Under the pieces are notes generated by a model. That model saw only the letters and a program-made list of their open reading frames with translations, had not been told where the DNA came from and ran no database searches. Below, in pieces: positions 42,286 through 53,222 of a DNA stretch of 64,000 nt; position 1 is the first letter of the stretch, and each line of letters starts with the position of its first letter. A program made the translations under genes and the position numbers. The DNA comes from Brassica napus. Taxonomy: Eukaryota > Streptophyta > Magnoliopsida > Brassicales > Brassicaceae. The DNA lies in the NCBI RefSeq assembly GCF_020379485.1, contig NC_063445.1, positions 49,811,422 to 49,875,421 on the forward strand, given 5' to 3'.

Positions 42286-44115
42286 TCACAGATCAAAGTT
42301 AAAATTCCCGGACAAGGAAGCTCCGAATGCATCCGCGGGACAGTTCACTTCCTCATCGTCATCGGCAAAATCAGTCGGCAAAATCAGTCGTCATCGTCAT
42401 CCGCGGGACTGTTCACTGTATCAGGAGAAACCGGGATGGGATCCCAGAATCCCTAAATCTTCCCATCGATCGGAGGAATGAGCGTCTCAGCGTGAGCATG
42501 ATCCTTCATGCCACCCTTCATTAACTCCATCTCCCTCTCGAAAACGTAGTCATCCGCCCGCGTCTTCCAAAGGCTCCCGACAGAGCCGCGACACTCACGG
42601 AAGTCGCCCAGCAAGTTGAAAGCGTCCTTAAGATTCATGTACTCAACCTGGAATTGAGAAGCGCGAGTCTTCATCACCTCGACAATTTCCCTCTTTCCCT
42701 TCCGTTCCGTCCTACGAACAGCCCTAGCATGATCACGAGCGAGTTGAGCGTCTCGCGCCAACATCTCGTCTCGCATGCGAGCAAGATCCTTTTCCGCCTT
42801 CTCCGCTTTAAAGCATAGATCATGGCCTCTCTATGGCTCGCCTCAATGGCCGATCCAAGCAAGTTCAAGCCCTATAAAACCGATTGACACGTTATAAGCA
42901 AAAAAAAAAATAATAATAACGACCGTCAAAATTCTTAAAGTTTATACCCCGTTGATGATACGAGATCCTTCCGCAATGACTTTCGGCCTCCCCAACTCGC
43001 TCGTGGCCGGAGGAGCATCGAAGCCCGACGGAAGACCAGCGAAGAAATCATCAAAGTCCAGAATAGGGACCTCGCTCATACCGCTTCCATCGCCGAAAGC
43101 AAGGTCCGAATCCCATCCTGGAAGCATGCAATCGTCCACCGAAACTCCAGGTCACCGAGGTCAAACTCCAGGTCACCGAGGTCATTATCTTTCCCCTTCG
43201 AAGAGTTCAGCCCCGTCGCAATCGTGGGAGCGCCGTCGGGACCTTGGTCATCAGGCTCAGAATCACTCCTTGTTTCTCCGCCCAAAGCAGGACTAGGATG
43301 CACAAACCTCAGCGCCTTTCGAACTCTCTTCGGTGTAAAGGAACTCAAGAAAAAGGACCGTTCCTCAGCAGATCCGTCACCGCAATAATGTCCTCAGGAA
43401 ACGGAGCAAGAGGATTGATGAAGGAACGATCGCTCGGCAACCTCCGGAACAATGGGATACAACTCTCCTCAACGGACGCGGCGTCTACACGAACGAAGAA
43501 GAAAAACTTCTTCCACGAGTTGAAGTTAGAAGTAAACCCCTTTACCACTGACATGTAGTTCCGAGGAACCAGCATGTACGTGTCCGTATCCTTGATGATC
43601 TGTAACCGAAGAAGCACTTCGAAGTGATCGACGGTGAGGAAGAGACCATGCTCGTAGCTCAGGATCAGGACTCCAATGAGGTGCTGGATGCCAAGAGGAT
43701 TCAGTTGGCTTATCCAACACACGGACGATAATCTCGGGGATCGGGAACCACAAACGGCAGCACACTACGAATGCTTTGTAACAAGTAAAGTAACCCTCCG
43801 GGGGACTACAAGCGCATTCTCCTTGACGAGGAACCCTTAATTCCACCGCGTCCGAAATATGGTAGAACGACCGCATGACCTCGAGGAATTCACTATACTC
43901 CTACTTGGTGCACCAACCTCCACCGGGCGATGGTTCATGACCAGGAACGATTTTTCTTTGGGAGGCGTGATCGAACCGTAACACGCCACCCACCATGCCT
44001 CGTTCTCGGCCGGGTCTACCGAATTAGGAACAAATTCCATCTTCGGCACTCGAAGCTCTTCAGAAACGTTCGCGGGCAAGGACCCTTTCTTCGAACTCCT
44101 CTTCTTACTCGACAT
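42286..44115 (-). pseudogene. Antisense gene (aORF) of element D with one intron
   Basis: ATG at 44115 ([20 protein letters not shown]), stop at 42286-42288 after NFNFDL. Order: basic N-terminus, Transposase_28-like core (about 43880-43560; [33 protein letters not shown]), a [20 protein letters not shown] segment, [20 protein letters not shown], an acidic region ([32 protein letters not shown]), an intron, and an Arg/Glu-rich coiled-coil-like C-terminal domain (about 42870-42450). The GT-AG intron is about 42947-42872, joining IING to [12 protein letters not shown]. Breaks: a lost base near 43905, a deletion near 43715, frameshifts near 43345 and 43140, and a 21-bp tandem duplication at about 43145-43186. 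Function unknown. Confidence 0.75.
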
Positions 44116-44211
44116 CTCGTGTTTTTTTTTTTTTTTTTTTTATCAAGAAGGAAATGATAGAGAGAATGAGAATGAGTAAGTGTAAAGATTGTGAAGAAAT
44201 TACCTCCCTTC

Positions 44212-44217
44212 TTATAG
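44212..44217 (-). promoter_or_regulatory. TATA-like box of the element D antisense gene
   Basis: tataag on minus about 100 bp upstream of ATG 44115, between the PPT and the gene; matches the boxes of copies C and D0. Confidence 0.45.
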
Positions 44218-44297
44218 GCATGAGAAATTACTATTTACTTGCGGATTTTTGGACACGAACTTCGCCCAAATACACCAATCTCGTCTGAACTCGCCAA

Positions 44298-44314
44298 CGA
44301 GCTGGGGGGCTAAC
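44298..44314 (+). other. Polypurine tract of element D
   Basis: cgagctggggggctaac directly before LTR E. Confidence 0.75.
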
Positions 44315-45160
44315 TGTTGGGGTCGAAAACGGTTGCAACGAAGTTAACGTCCAAATCCCTGAAGAAGAAAACATAGAAACCTTCTTCGACAAATACTTTT
44401 TCGAAATAGATTCTTCTTTACGAAAAAGCTTTGCGGAGGAAACGCGAGTCATCGGACAAGAGCTCGAAAAGGGTCGCTACGTAGCGACCGAGCTCTTCCA
44501 AAACGTCGATACGACATTAGTCCATGCATTATCGTCTACCCTTCGATGCTATCTCCCAAAGACCGTAGCGAACCCATTTCACGCTCCCCGCCATTCTAAG
44601 TTATCGATCAAACTTTACCGTAAAAACCGCGGAAAGCTCGTTCTTAACCAATAGCCCGTAAGCCGCATAATGGTTTACGCTTGGTTCGCGAGGAAAGATA
44701 AATGTCAAGTTTCCGCGGATAAATACAAAATTTTGAAGATAATTACGAAGACCGGAATTCCATTTTTATGCTATGGCGGCTTAAGGGCAGAAGGGGAAAA
44801 AGCGTAAACCGACCTATGAGCCAGTATATAAGGAGTCCTAGGCGAGAGGCATGAGGAGGACTTTGACACAACAAACTAAGCACTTAGAGCGATTTTAGGC
44901 AATTTTCCGTTTTTGTTATTCGAGCTGCGACACAATTAAGTTTTTGCTGTCTTAGGGTTTTAGAACTAGGAATCTCGCCGACAGCTCTCGTAGCCCAGAC
45001 ACTTACCTTGTTGTAAACGCTCAAACGCTGGTTCGGAATAAGAACTATCTTTCTCTCTCTTTCGATTTCTTATTTTATTACTGTTCTCGTTTCGTGTTCT
45101 GATTGTTTGGCGTGTGGTTTAGCAGATATTCGGGACCTCTGGAAAATTAGGGTTCCCACA
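44315..45160 (+). repeat. LTR E (3' LTR of element D)
   Basis: Starts TGTTGGGGTC. One perfect palindrome (44472-44489), TATA at 44825-44831. Near the end, about 50 bp present in LTR D between aaattagggtt and cccaca is missing, so it ends attagggttcccaca. Confidence 0.85.
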
Positions 45161-45923
45161 ACGATTGCATTCTTCCAGGATGGGATCCGGACCTTGCTTT
45201 CGGCGATGGAAGCGGTACGAGCGAGGTCCCTATTCCGGACTTCGATGATTTCTTCGCTGGTCTTCCGTCGGGCATCGATGCTCCTCCGGCCATGAGCGAG
45301 TCACGGAAGGATCTTGTATCATCAACGGGGTATAAACTTTAAGAATTTTGACGATCGTTTTTTTTCTTTTTTTTTTTCTTTTTTTTTTCCTTATAACGTG
45401 TCAATCGGTTTTATAGGGCTTGAACTTGCTTGGATCGGCCATTGAGGCGAGCCAAAGAGAGGCCATGATCTATCACTTTAAAGCGGAGAAGGCGGAAAAG
45501 GATCTTGCTCGCATGCAAGACGAGATGTTGGCGCGAGATGCTCAATTCGCTCGTGATCATGCCAGGGCTGTTCGTAGGGCGGAACAGAAGGGCAAGAGGG
45601 AAATTGTCGAGGTTGAGTACGGGAATCTCAAGGACGCTTTCAACTCGCAGGGCAACTTCTGTGAGTGTCGCGGCTCAGTCGGGAGCCTTTGGAAGACGCG
45701 GGCGGATGACTACGTTTTCGAGAGGGAGATGGAGTTAATGAAAGGGGCATGAAGGATCATGCTCACTCTGAGACCCTTATTCCTCCGATCGATGGGAAGA
45801 TTCAGGGATTTTCCTGATACCGTAGAAACCACGACTGATTTTGCCGGTGACGATGAGGAAGTGAACTATCCCGCGGATGCATTCGGAGTTTCCTTGTCTG
45901 GGAATTTTAACTTTGATCTGTGA
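45161..45923 (+). pseudogene. Antisense gene C-terminal half, inverted copy, with intron
   Basis: Starts mid-gene ([32 protein letters not shown]) right after LTR E. A GT-AG intron at 45330-45416 with a long T-rich stretch before the acceptor (TTTTATAG) joins IING to [20 protein letters not shown]. The C-terminal coiled-coil-like part follows ([40 protein letters not shown]), with a deletion near 45615, a frameshift near 45750 and a stop at 45921-45923 after NFNFDL. The intron aligns with the one in element D at both boundaries. Confidence 0.7.
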
Positions 45924-46860
45924 GCGTTTTGACGGGAAGAAGTCTTTCCCTTATCTAGTATTTTGCGGCCGAGTGTGGCCTTCGAACTTTGTATGGGCCT
46001 GTTTTGACCATTTTTATCGGGACTGGCCGTTGGTGGCTTTGAACCCCTACCGCTATGCGGTTTATAAAATGGATGCTTGTTTGAGTTACTTTGTTTCGAG
46101 TGGGTTTGAAGTAAACATGAGTTGTCGTCTCATATTCAACTTCGTTGAGGCGTTCAATCTGTTGGTTTGTTCGAGACGTGAGTTTTCGTAAGAATTATTT
46201 ACGATTTTTCAGGAACATTGAGATACGAACGGAGAGACATGTTTTAGGATCTCGTATCGTTTAGATATCATGTCTTTGAGATGTCTGAGACCAATGCGAT
46301 GGGTTAGGGCAAGACCTTGGTTTACTCTCGGTTTTAAGGTTTGTGCGGTGGCTAGCCGGCTATCGGTTTTCCTGTCCGCGATAGGTTCTCGGCTTATATG
46401 ACTTGTATGGTAAGACTCGAGCATCCTTCCGGAGACAATTTTTAAGCCAACTGGAAGAGCTAGACCAAAATTTCTGATTTTTTTTAAGCGCGCTTTCGTC
46501 CTTGTGTTGGACGTTCGAAGATCAAAAGAGTGAATCAAGTTGCGTTTGCTTAAGACGGCTGATGTGTTCGTCCGGGCCAATCGACAAACGGAGTGTAAGA
46601 TTTTAGGTGGTCGCGTTCGGATAATTTGTTCGTATCGTCTCGACTTTTAACTTGGCAACGTCTCGCAGTTATTTCGAAGACTATACGTATATTTTCGGTG
46701 CTGAAGCGAGATTGTTTTGCGATTTTTGGCCGTACGAGGCTGCTGACAAGAGTACTAACGTTTGTAGATTTTCTAAACGTGTTCTGAGACTTAAGATTAC
46801 AATAACGCATCTTTTCCTATGTGGGAGTATACGAGTAAACGCACCCACTCCCCCCCTTTT
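45924..46860 (-). other. Conserved non-coding spacer of the inverted copy
   Basis: No gene. Mirrors 41219-42285. The blocks gatctcgtatcgtttagata and gggcaagaccttggttta (about 46250-46330) correspond to those at 41861-41950; the second lost the perfect cctaggt form. Confidence 0.6.
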
Positions 46861-46936
46861 TAGAGAGGGGGATAGCTGAACTCGTCTTTCGACGAGCTGC
46901 CTACATACCTCTTTCGAGGATCAAGCCGTCTCGTAG
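46861..46936 (-). ncRNA. Structured RNA element, inverted copy
   Basis: On minus: CTACG (46936-46932), CCTC-GAAA-GAGG (46919-46908), GTAG (46904-46901), CTCGTC-GAAA-GACGAG (46896-46881), then a short C/G pairing near 46870. It sits 23-24 nt after the gag stop (46960-46962), the same spacing as in elements 1 and D. Confidence 0.6.
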
Positions 46937-46959
46937 TCTATTTTATGCCGCGAGCGTTT

Positions 46960-49430
46960 TTACTTGGTGATTGTCGCCGTGCTGACCGCCTTGATCGTGA
47001 TGACCGTGGCCGGGTCAGCGTTCTCCTCCAGAAGTTTCGGTTGAGTCGTAGTGGCGGCTTCGGACTCGTGCTGAGTTTCGACACCCGAAGATTTATCGGT
47101 TGAGTCGTAGTGGCGGCTTCGGACTCGTGACAGTGGCCGGGTCAGCGTTCTCCTCCAGATGTTAAATCGTCTTTTCTTGAAACGTTTTTGGTCGAAGATT
47201 TATCTATCTTCGTGCGTTTGCGATTTGCCCATTGCAGAGGTCGTCAACCGCCTTAACTTGTGCTCCGCGAGGAAGCACAGTCGCGACTGTTCTGACATCC
47301 CCAGATAGATGCGACTCCGTTTGGGGTCAGGAATTTGACACCCATGTGGTACGTCGATGGAACAGCTTGCATAGCGTTGAGCCATGGGGTTCCCATGATC
47401 ACGTTGTAGATGGCAGGATGATCGACTACCGCAAATTCGACGATTTTTATGATCTCCTTGGCCATGACTAGTAGCTGAATCGACCCGAGGGTCATCGATA
47501 CTTCGTCTGAAAAGCCTGTGAGTGGTTTCGGCATTGGAGTTACTTCTCCGAGTTCGATGCTCATCCGATTGAGAGTCGCGGAAGATTACATTGACCGTGC
47601 TGCCCGTGTCAATGAGTACTCTTCCGACTTCCAGATCTCGTATGACGAGCTCTATGGCGAGCGGATCGCAGTGAGGTTGATCGATCCCGCCGGCTTCCTC
47701 CTTTGTGAAGGTGATTGAGCAATACTGATCATCTCAGGTAGGCGACCATGTAGGCCAGTTTGCGCTCGACTCCGCCTTCCGCTGGTAAGCCTTGATGCCG
47801 AAACCGTATCATTGCAGAATTGCGATCCTCCGATGATCATGTTGACTCTGCGACGATTGTTATTGTTCCCCTTGTCGTCTGGCCTCCTGCCGCGTTTATC
47901 CCCAGATTGATTTCTTTGAGGAGATCTCTCCGCGGGAGGATTTCTGTCCGGCTTCGAGGGGCGATCGATTTCCAGGATGAGATCTTTCACGCTGGTCACT
48001 TCCGAGAGCTCTCCAGCTAGTAGCTTCGCGGCCAGCCTTGCTCCCAAGACTTTGCAGTTAGTTGTGGAGTGTCCTCGGGACTGGTGGAACTCCTAGAAGG
48101 TGTTTTCATCATATCCTTGATTGCGAGTCCACGTATTACCCGTGGTTCGGCCCAGGTCCGAGCCGATCGCGTAATTGTGCGCTCCTTGGAGATCCCTTGG
48201 AGATCCTCTCCCTCGTGATGGATGTAATTGTCGTTACGAGGGTTCTTCTTCTTCGTTTTTGGGTCTACATCTTTCGAGGATGGTCTCGCCGACTTAAGTT
48301 TTTGCGATAAGACTTTCGTTTCTTCCTCGATCTTGATGTAGTCCGTAGTCCGTCGCCTTGTGGAGGGCGTCCTGGATCGTCCGTGGTTTGTCGAGGGATA
48401 TCCATTTTCTGAATTTGGATTTGTACCAGAGCGCCTTTCTAAGCGCATCGATTGATTTGTACCTTGTTGCTTATCCCGCTGACCTTGGACATTACCAGAC
48501 CAGCTTGAATCGGCTGATGAACTCGCGGAGGTGTTCGTCTTCCCTCTAGGACAGAATCCAGAGATCGACATCGGAAGTTTCTCTATCTATGAACATAGAG
48601 TATTGCTTGAGAAATTCCGATGCGAGCTGTCGGCAGTAGCCTGAAGGTGCGCCTTCGGATCGGCCGTACCCTCATATCTGAGATGCGAGTGGTGAAGAGG
48701 GTCTTCCGAGCCCCTTCCAGCAGCCTGTCAATCTCGGGTGCAGCGCTGGTAGCGTAATGGATTTGGGATTTCAAGGCTCTTACTTCTGCCGCAGTCTTGG
48801 TGATATACTCGCGAAGATCGCGGATATCCGACGTCTCGCCATCAAATTTCCGAGCCTGTCGGCGTTTAATGCGAGTGAGCTCGGGTTGCTTTTCAGCCAG
48901 CTCTTCTTGATCGCTCCATCATCGGTTTGTCGAACGGAGAGCTTTCCCGAGCAAATCAGCTTCTGGTCCTTCATGTCTGTCGATGTCCTCATCGGTATCA
49001 TTGGAGACATCATCGCTAGGATTCAGGTCGACGTGCTCGACTTCGTTATCCTCCGAATCTTTCGCGGGAGGCGGAGGACTTTCAGGTTCCCATTTTCGAC
49101 GGGAGATTTTTCGCTAGGGTTTTGACCCGAAGGTTGTTCCCGCGCGGCTCCAGGCCTATCGAGTGGGGTAACGAAGTCGAGTCTTTTCCCCTGGACTTTA
49201 GTGCTCTGGTCCTTGCCGTTAAGGTTTCAACCTATTTGGTCAAGGTGCTCAAGAGCCTGTCCTGTTCTTCCGACCTTTTTTCGTAGGTGGCGAACATCTT
49301 TTTAAACTCCTCGGCGCCGCGGCGTTGGCTGGTGTGTTGGCCGCGGATACGTCCGCTGCGGGAGTGTGGAGATCAGTGCCACTGCTTCCATTAAGAGAGT
49401 CTGCAAGTAATCCGCGTCGTCAGTTGACAT
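46960..49430 (-). pseudogene. gag-aspartic protease, inverted copy, heavily broken
   Basis: ATG 49430 (minus) opposite LTR F. Recognisable parts are the zinc-motif region with [20 protein letters not shown] (about 48060-47990), retropepsin [14 protein letters not shown] (about 47630-47580), then [20 protein letters not shown] and [20 protein letters not shown] (47564-47253). The capsid is shortened: after about 48670 the [12 protein letters not shown] part is deleted relative to element D. A local duplication of about 50 bp lies at 47030-47160 (gagtcgtagtggcggcttcg twice). Stops and frameshifts are frequent. Confidence 0.75.
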
Positions 49431-49509
49431 GTCTGGTTGAGCGTGATGTGGTTGAGAGTTAGATTGATCCAGTTAGATTGATCCGTACCCCCCCACCTAG
49501 CGCAAAACC

Positions 49510-49530
49510 CCCCTCCTTCTAGCGCCAAAC
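49510..49530 (-). other. Primer binding site beside LTR F
   Basis: On minus gtttggcgctagaaggaggg, the family PBS, immediately inside LTR F. Confidence 0.6.
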
Positions 49531-50480
49531 TGTGGGAACCGAAATTCGCACTGTCGATTTCCGTTTAAATTAGGAAACTAGAAAAACGCTAATTTGTTAA
49601 TACCACACGCTAAACAATCAGAACACGAGATATCAACGACAAAATACAAAAATCGTAAAAAGAGAGCAAAATAGATCTTATTTTGAATCCGTGTTTGAGC
49701 GTTACAACAAGGAATAAGCCTGGGCTCGAGAGCTGTCGGCGAGATTCCTAGTCTAGCAACCCTAAGACGGCTAAACCTAATTGAGTCGCAACTCGAAATA
49801 ACATAAACGAAAATATGTCTAAATCGCTCTAAGTGCTAAGTTTGCTCCGAAAAAAATCTCTCCATATGCCTCTCGCCTCCTAGGTCGGTTTACGCTTTTC
49901 CTCTTCTGCCCTTAAGCCATCATAGCATAAAAATGGAATATTTTCCGATCTTCGTAATTATCTTCAAAACTACGGGCTGTTGGTTAAGAAATCGTAAGTT
50001 GGGCCTAGAGTCATGTCTTAGGTCCCTTTGGGTCGTCTTCTTACTCAAAGCGTTTATTAAGGCTTCTTTCGATAAAGAACGAACTTTCCGCGGTTTTTAC
50101 CGTAAAGTTTGATCGATGACTTCGAATGGTGGGAAACATGAAATGGGTTTGCTACGGTCTTCGGGAGATAGCATCGAAGGGTAGACGAGAATGCATGGAC
50201 TAATTTTGTATCGACGTAGCGATCGGACAGCATGCATGTGCGGTAGTTGCGTAATGACAGAGCTTGGTTCGTCAGTGTTCTGATCGTCATACTCGGACCC
50301 TATCCGTAGCTGGTCTGGGTATGTTTCCGATGGCTTATGTTTGATCCAAATAGAATTCGAACAAAGCTTTATCTCGGGAACATACGTTGCGACGTTTTCT
50401 TGATTTGTTGCGGAAAGACATACTTGTATTCTACGGGGATTTGGACGTTAACTTCGTCGTAACCGTTTTCGACCCTAACA
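49531..50480 (-). repeat. LTR F
   Basis: TG...CA LTR in minus orientation, with the plus-strand terminus TGTGGGAACCG at 49531. It is shortened by internal deletions: the TATA-bearing segment seen in other LTRs is missing near 49885, and the palindromes are reduced to a degenerate gacgtagcgatc at about 50215. Confidence 0.8.
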
Positions 50481-50735
50481 GTTAGCCCCCCAGCTCGTTA
50501 GAATCGCGGATTTCTAGTGAGATTCTAACGCACGGTATGGCGAGTTCGGACGAAATTGGTGTATTTGGGCGAAGTTCGTGTCCGAAAATCCGCAAGTAAA
50601 TAGTTCTCATGCCTGTAAATAGTAACTTCTTCACAACCTTTTCACTTACTCATTCTCATAGAGAGGTCTCTTGAAAATTTTCTTTTTTTTTTCTCTCTAC
50701 CCTTTTCTTCTTGATTCTTAAAAGGAAAATACGAA

Positions 50736-51226
50736 ATGTCGAGTAAGAAAAGGAATTCGAAGAAAGGGTCCTTGCCCGCGAACGTTCCTGAAGAGCTCCT
50801 TGTGCCAAAGATAGAATTTGTTCCTCATTCGGTAGACCCGGCCGAGAACGAGGCATGGTGGGTCGCGTGTTATAGTTCGATCACACCTCCAAAAGAGAAG
50901 TCGTTCCCGGTCATGAACCGTCGCCCGCTCGAGGAAGGTGCTGTACTAGCGAATTCCTCGAGATCATGCGGTCGTTCAATCAGATTTTGGATGCGGTGGA
51001 GTTCCGGGTTCTTTGTCGAGGAGAGCGCGCAAGCAGTCCCCCGGAGGACTACTTTACTTGTTACGAAGCATTCGTAGTGCGCTTTCGCTTGTGGTTCCCG
51101 ATTCCTAAAATTATCGTTCGTGTGTTGGATCGTTTCAAGGTGGCGATAAGCCAACTGAATCCCCTTGGCATCCAGCACCTCATTGGAGTCCTGATCCTGA
51201 GCTACGAGCATGGTCTCTCCCTTTGA
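50736..51226 (+). pseudogene. Antisense gene N-terminal half beside LTR F
   Basis: ATG 50736: [20 protein letters not shown], then [21 protein letters not shown] frameshift near 50940 leads to the next part from 50966 ([35 protein letters not shown]). It ends at 51226, where the DNA reverses orientation. PPT gttagccccccagctcg at about 50481 separates it from LTR F. Homologous to copies C, D0 and D. Confidence 0.7.
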
Positions 51227-51376
51227 AGAGAGAACGACTTCTCTTTTGGAGGTGTGATCGAACTATAACACGCGACCCACCGAATGAGGAACGAATTCTA
51301 TCTTTGGCACAAGCAGCTCTTCAGGAACGTTCGCGGGCAAAGACCCTTTCCTCGAACTCCTTTTCTTACTCGACAT
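51227..51376 (-). pseudogene. Antisense gene start, inverted fragment
   Basis: Minus-strand repeat of the first part of the aORF, with ATG at 51376 opposing the ATG at 50736. Together 50736-51226 and 51227-51376 form a short inverted repeat with a long loop. The leader (51377-51496) is also kept, then joins an LTR body. Confidence 0.7.
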
Positions 51377-51496
51377 TTCGTATTTTCCTTTTAAGAATCA
51401 AGAAGAAATGGGTAGAGAGAAAAAAAAAATTCAAGAGACCTCTCTATGAGAATGAGTAAGTGTAAAGGTTGTGAAGAAGTTACCTCCCTTCTTATA

Positions 51497-52024
51497 GGAA
51501 AGATAAATGTCAAGTTTCCGCGGATAAATACGAAATTTTGAAGATAATTACGAAGACCGGAAAAAATGGAATATCTCTATTTTTATGCTATGATGGCTTA
51601 AGGGCAGAAGAGAAAAAGCGTAAACCGACCTAGGAGCCAGTATATAAGGAGTCCTAGGCGAGAGGCATGGGGAGAGACTTTTTTCGGAGCAAACTTAGCA
51701 CTTAGAGCGATTTAGGCATATTTCCGTTTTTCTTATTTCGAGCTGCGACTCAATTAGGTTTAGCCATCTTAGGGTTGCTAGAAATAGGAATCTCGCCGAC
51801 AGCTCTCGAGCCCAGGCTTATACCTTGTTGTAACGCTCAAACACGGATTCGGAATAAGATCTATTTTGCTCTCTTTTTACGATTTTTGTACTTTGTCGTT
51901 GATATCTCGTGTTTTGATTGCTTAGCGTGTGGTATTAACAGATCTCCGGGACCTCTGGGAAATAAGGGTTTTCCTAGTTTCCTAATTTAAACGGAAATCG
52001 ACAGTGCGAATTTTGGTTCTCACA
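51497..52024 (+). repeat. LTR G, lacking U3
   Basis: Begins at gaaagataaatgtcaagttt (inside a D-type LTR) and ends ttggttctcaca. The TATA (tatataa, about 51641) is kept, but the palindromes and the 5' third are gone. Confidence 0.8.
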
Positions 52025-53222
52025 ATACTCGACCTTCCAAGCCCGAAGAACAACCTCGAAGTCCAGCGACTAGCCGAGAGAATCGCAGCACTTAACCGTT
52101 TTATCTCTCGATTCACTAATAAGTGGCTTTCGTTTTACGAACTATTGCGCGGCAATAAGAGTTTTTGAGGTGAGAAATGCGAAGAGGCGTTCGGCTAGTT
52201 GAAGCAGTATCTCACCCTCCCGTGTTATCCAGCCAGAAGCAGGCGATACACGTTCCATTTATATCGCAATGTCTTCTACCGCAGTCCGCACCGTCCTCAT
52301 CCGAGAAGATCGGGGTGAGGAAAAACCTATCTTCTATACCCTACGCTCGAAAAAATGGCCTTCGCCGTTATCACTTCGGCGGGAAAATTACGCATTTATT
52401 TCCGATCGTACACGATCGAAGTACTAACCAACCAGCCCCTTCGCACCGTGATGCAGAACACCAATAAGTCGGGTCGATTGTCAAAGTGGGCTATCGAGCT
52501 TAGCGAGCATGGCATTATATTCAAGAATTGGACAGCGGCTAAATCATAGGTTCTAGCCGACTTCCTGATCAAAACTGGAACAAGATTTGATCCTCCCAAG
52601 CCAAAACTGGATGTTGCACATTGACGGTTCATTAACAAACAAAGGGTCGGGAGCAGGAGTTTAACTGCAATCACCAACTGGCGATTTAATCAGACATTCG
52701 TTCAATTTCAGTTTTACCGCATCCAACAACGAAGCGGAATATTAGTCGCTCATCGCAGGCTTACGATTGACCAAGGCAGTAAAGGCAAAACCACTTAGTG
52801 TATACTGCGACTCGCAACCAGCCAATTTAGTGGGGACTATGACGCCCGCAACGAAAGAATAGAAGCCTACCTTAAACTCGTCCAAACGCTCGCTAAGGAC
52901 TTCGAGTTCGAACTCACGAAAGTCCCTAGAGGAGAAAATGTATGCGCCGAGCCCTCGCTGCCTTAGACAGCAGACTCCGCGATCAAGTCAAACGCACTAT
53001 CCCGATTCACAAGATCGAGAAACCCAGCATCGATCTGTCGCTCAGTCAGACCTCTATCGTAGCCCCCGTGACCGAAGCAACAGCGATGGATGAAGATCCG
53101 GTGACAGAACGAACTGAAGCGTCAACCCCCGATTGGAAAACATAATTCATCGACCATCTCGCCGACAGAAAGCTACCTCCCGAGAAGGGCATCGGTGAAG
53201 ATTTCCATCTATGACGAAATAA
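52025..53222 (+). pseudogene. Tat-type pol fragment (RT end, RNase H, second RNase H), plus
   Basis: RT connection region (LAERIAALNRFISRFTNKW), RNase H of the RT_RNaseH type (LEKMAFAVITSAGKLRIYFR, TIEVLTNQPLRTVMQNTNKS), then a degraded second, plant-type RNase H with TSQFSGDYDARNERIEAYLK and AKDFEFELTKVPRGENVCAE. Tat elements are known for two RNase H domains; here both are visible but interrupted by many stops. Truncated at 53222 at an inversion point. Confidence 0.7.

Larger units (their letters stand above)
37477..45160 (+). mobile_element. Element D: LTR retrotransposon with gag-protease and antisense gene, no pol
   Basis: LTR D (37477-38546), PBS, gag-protease (38613-41109), structured element, spacer, antisense gene (44115-42286), PPT, LTR E (44315-45160). 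This is the most complete element in the window and gives the reference layout for the family. RT, RNase H and integrase are absent, so it depends on others. LTR E lost about 50 bp just before its end, and the sequence left of LTR D is PPT/aORF of another copy, so no clean target-site duplication can be read. Confidence 0.85.
45161..51226 (-). mobile_element. Inverted copy of element D (minus strand) with LTR F and a flanking antisense gene
   Basis: On minus from right to left: aORF of a neighbouring copy (50736-51226, plus), PPT, LTR F (50480-49531), PBS, gag-protease (49430-46960), structured element (46936-46861), spacer and the C-terminal part of an antisense gene (45161-45923, plus). It mirrors 36254-43150. 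The inner end is cut inside the antisense gene and joined straight to the end of LTR E. Confidence 0.8.
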
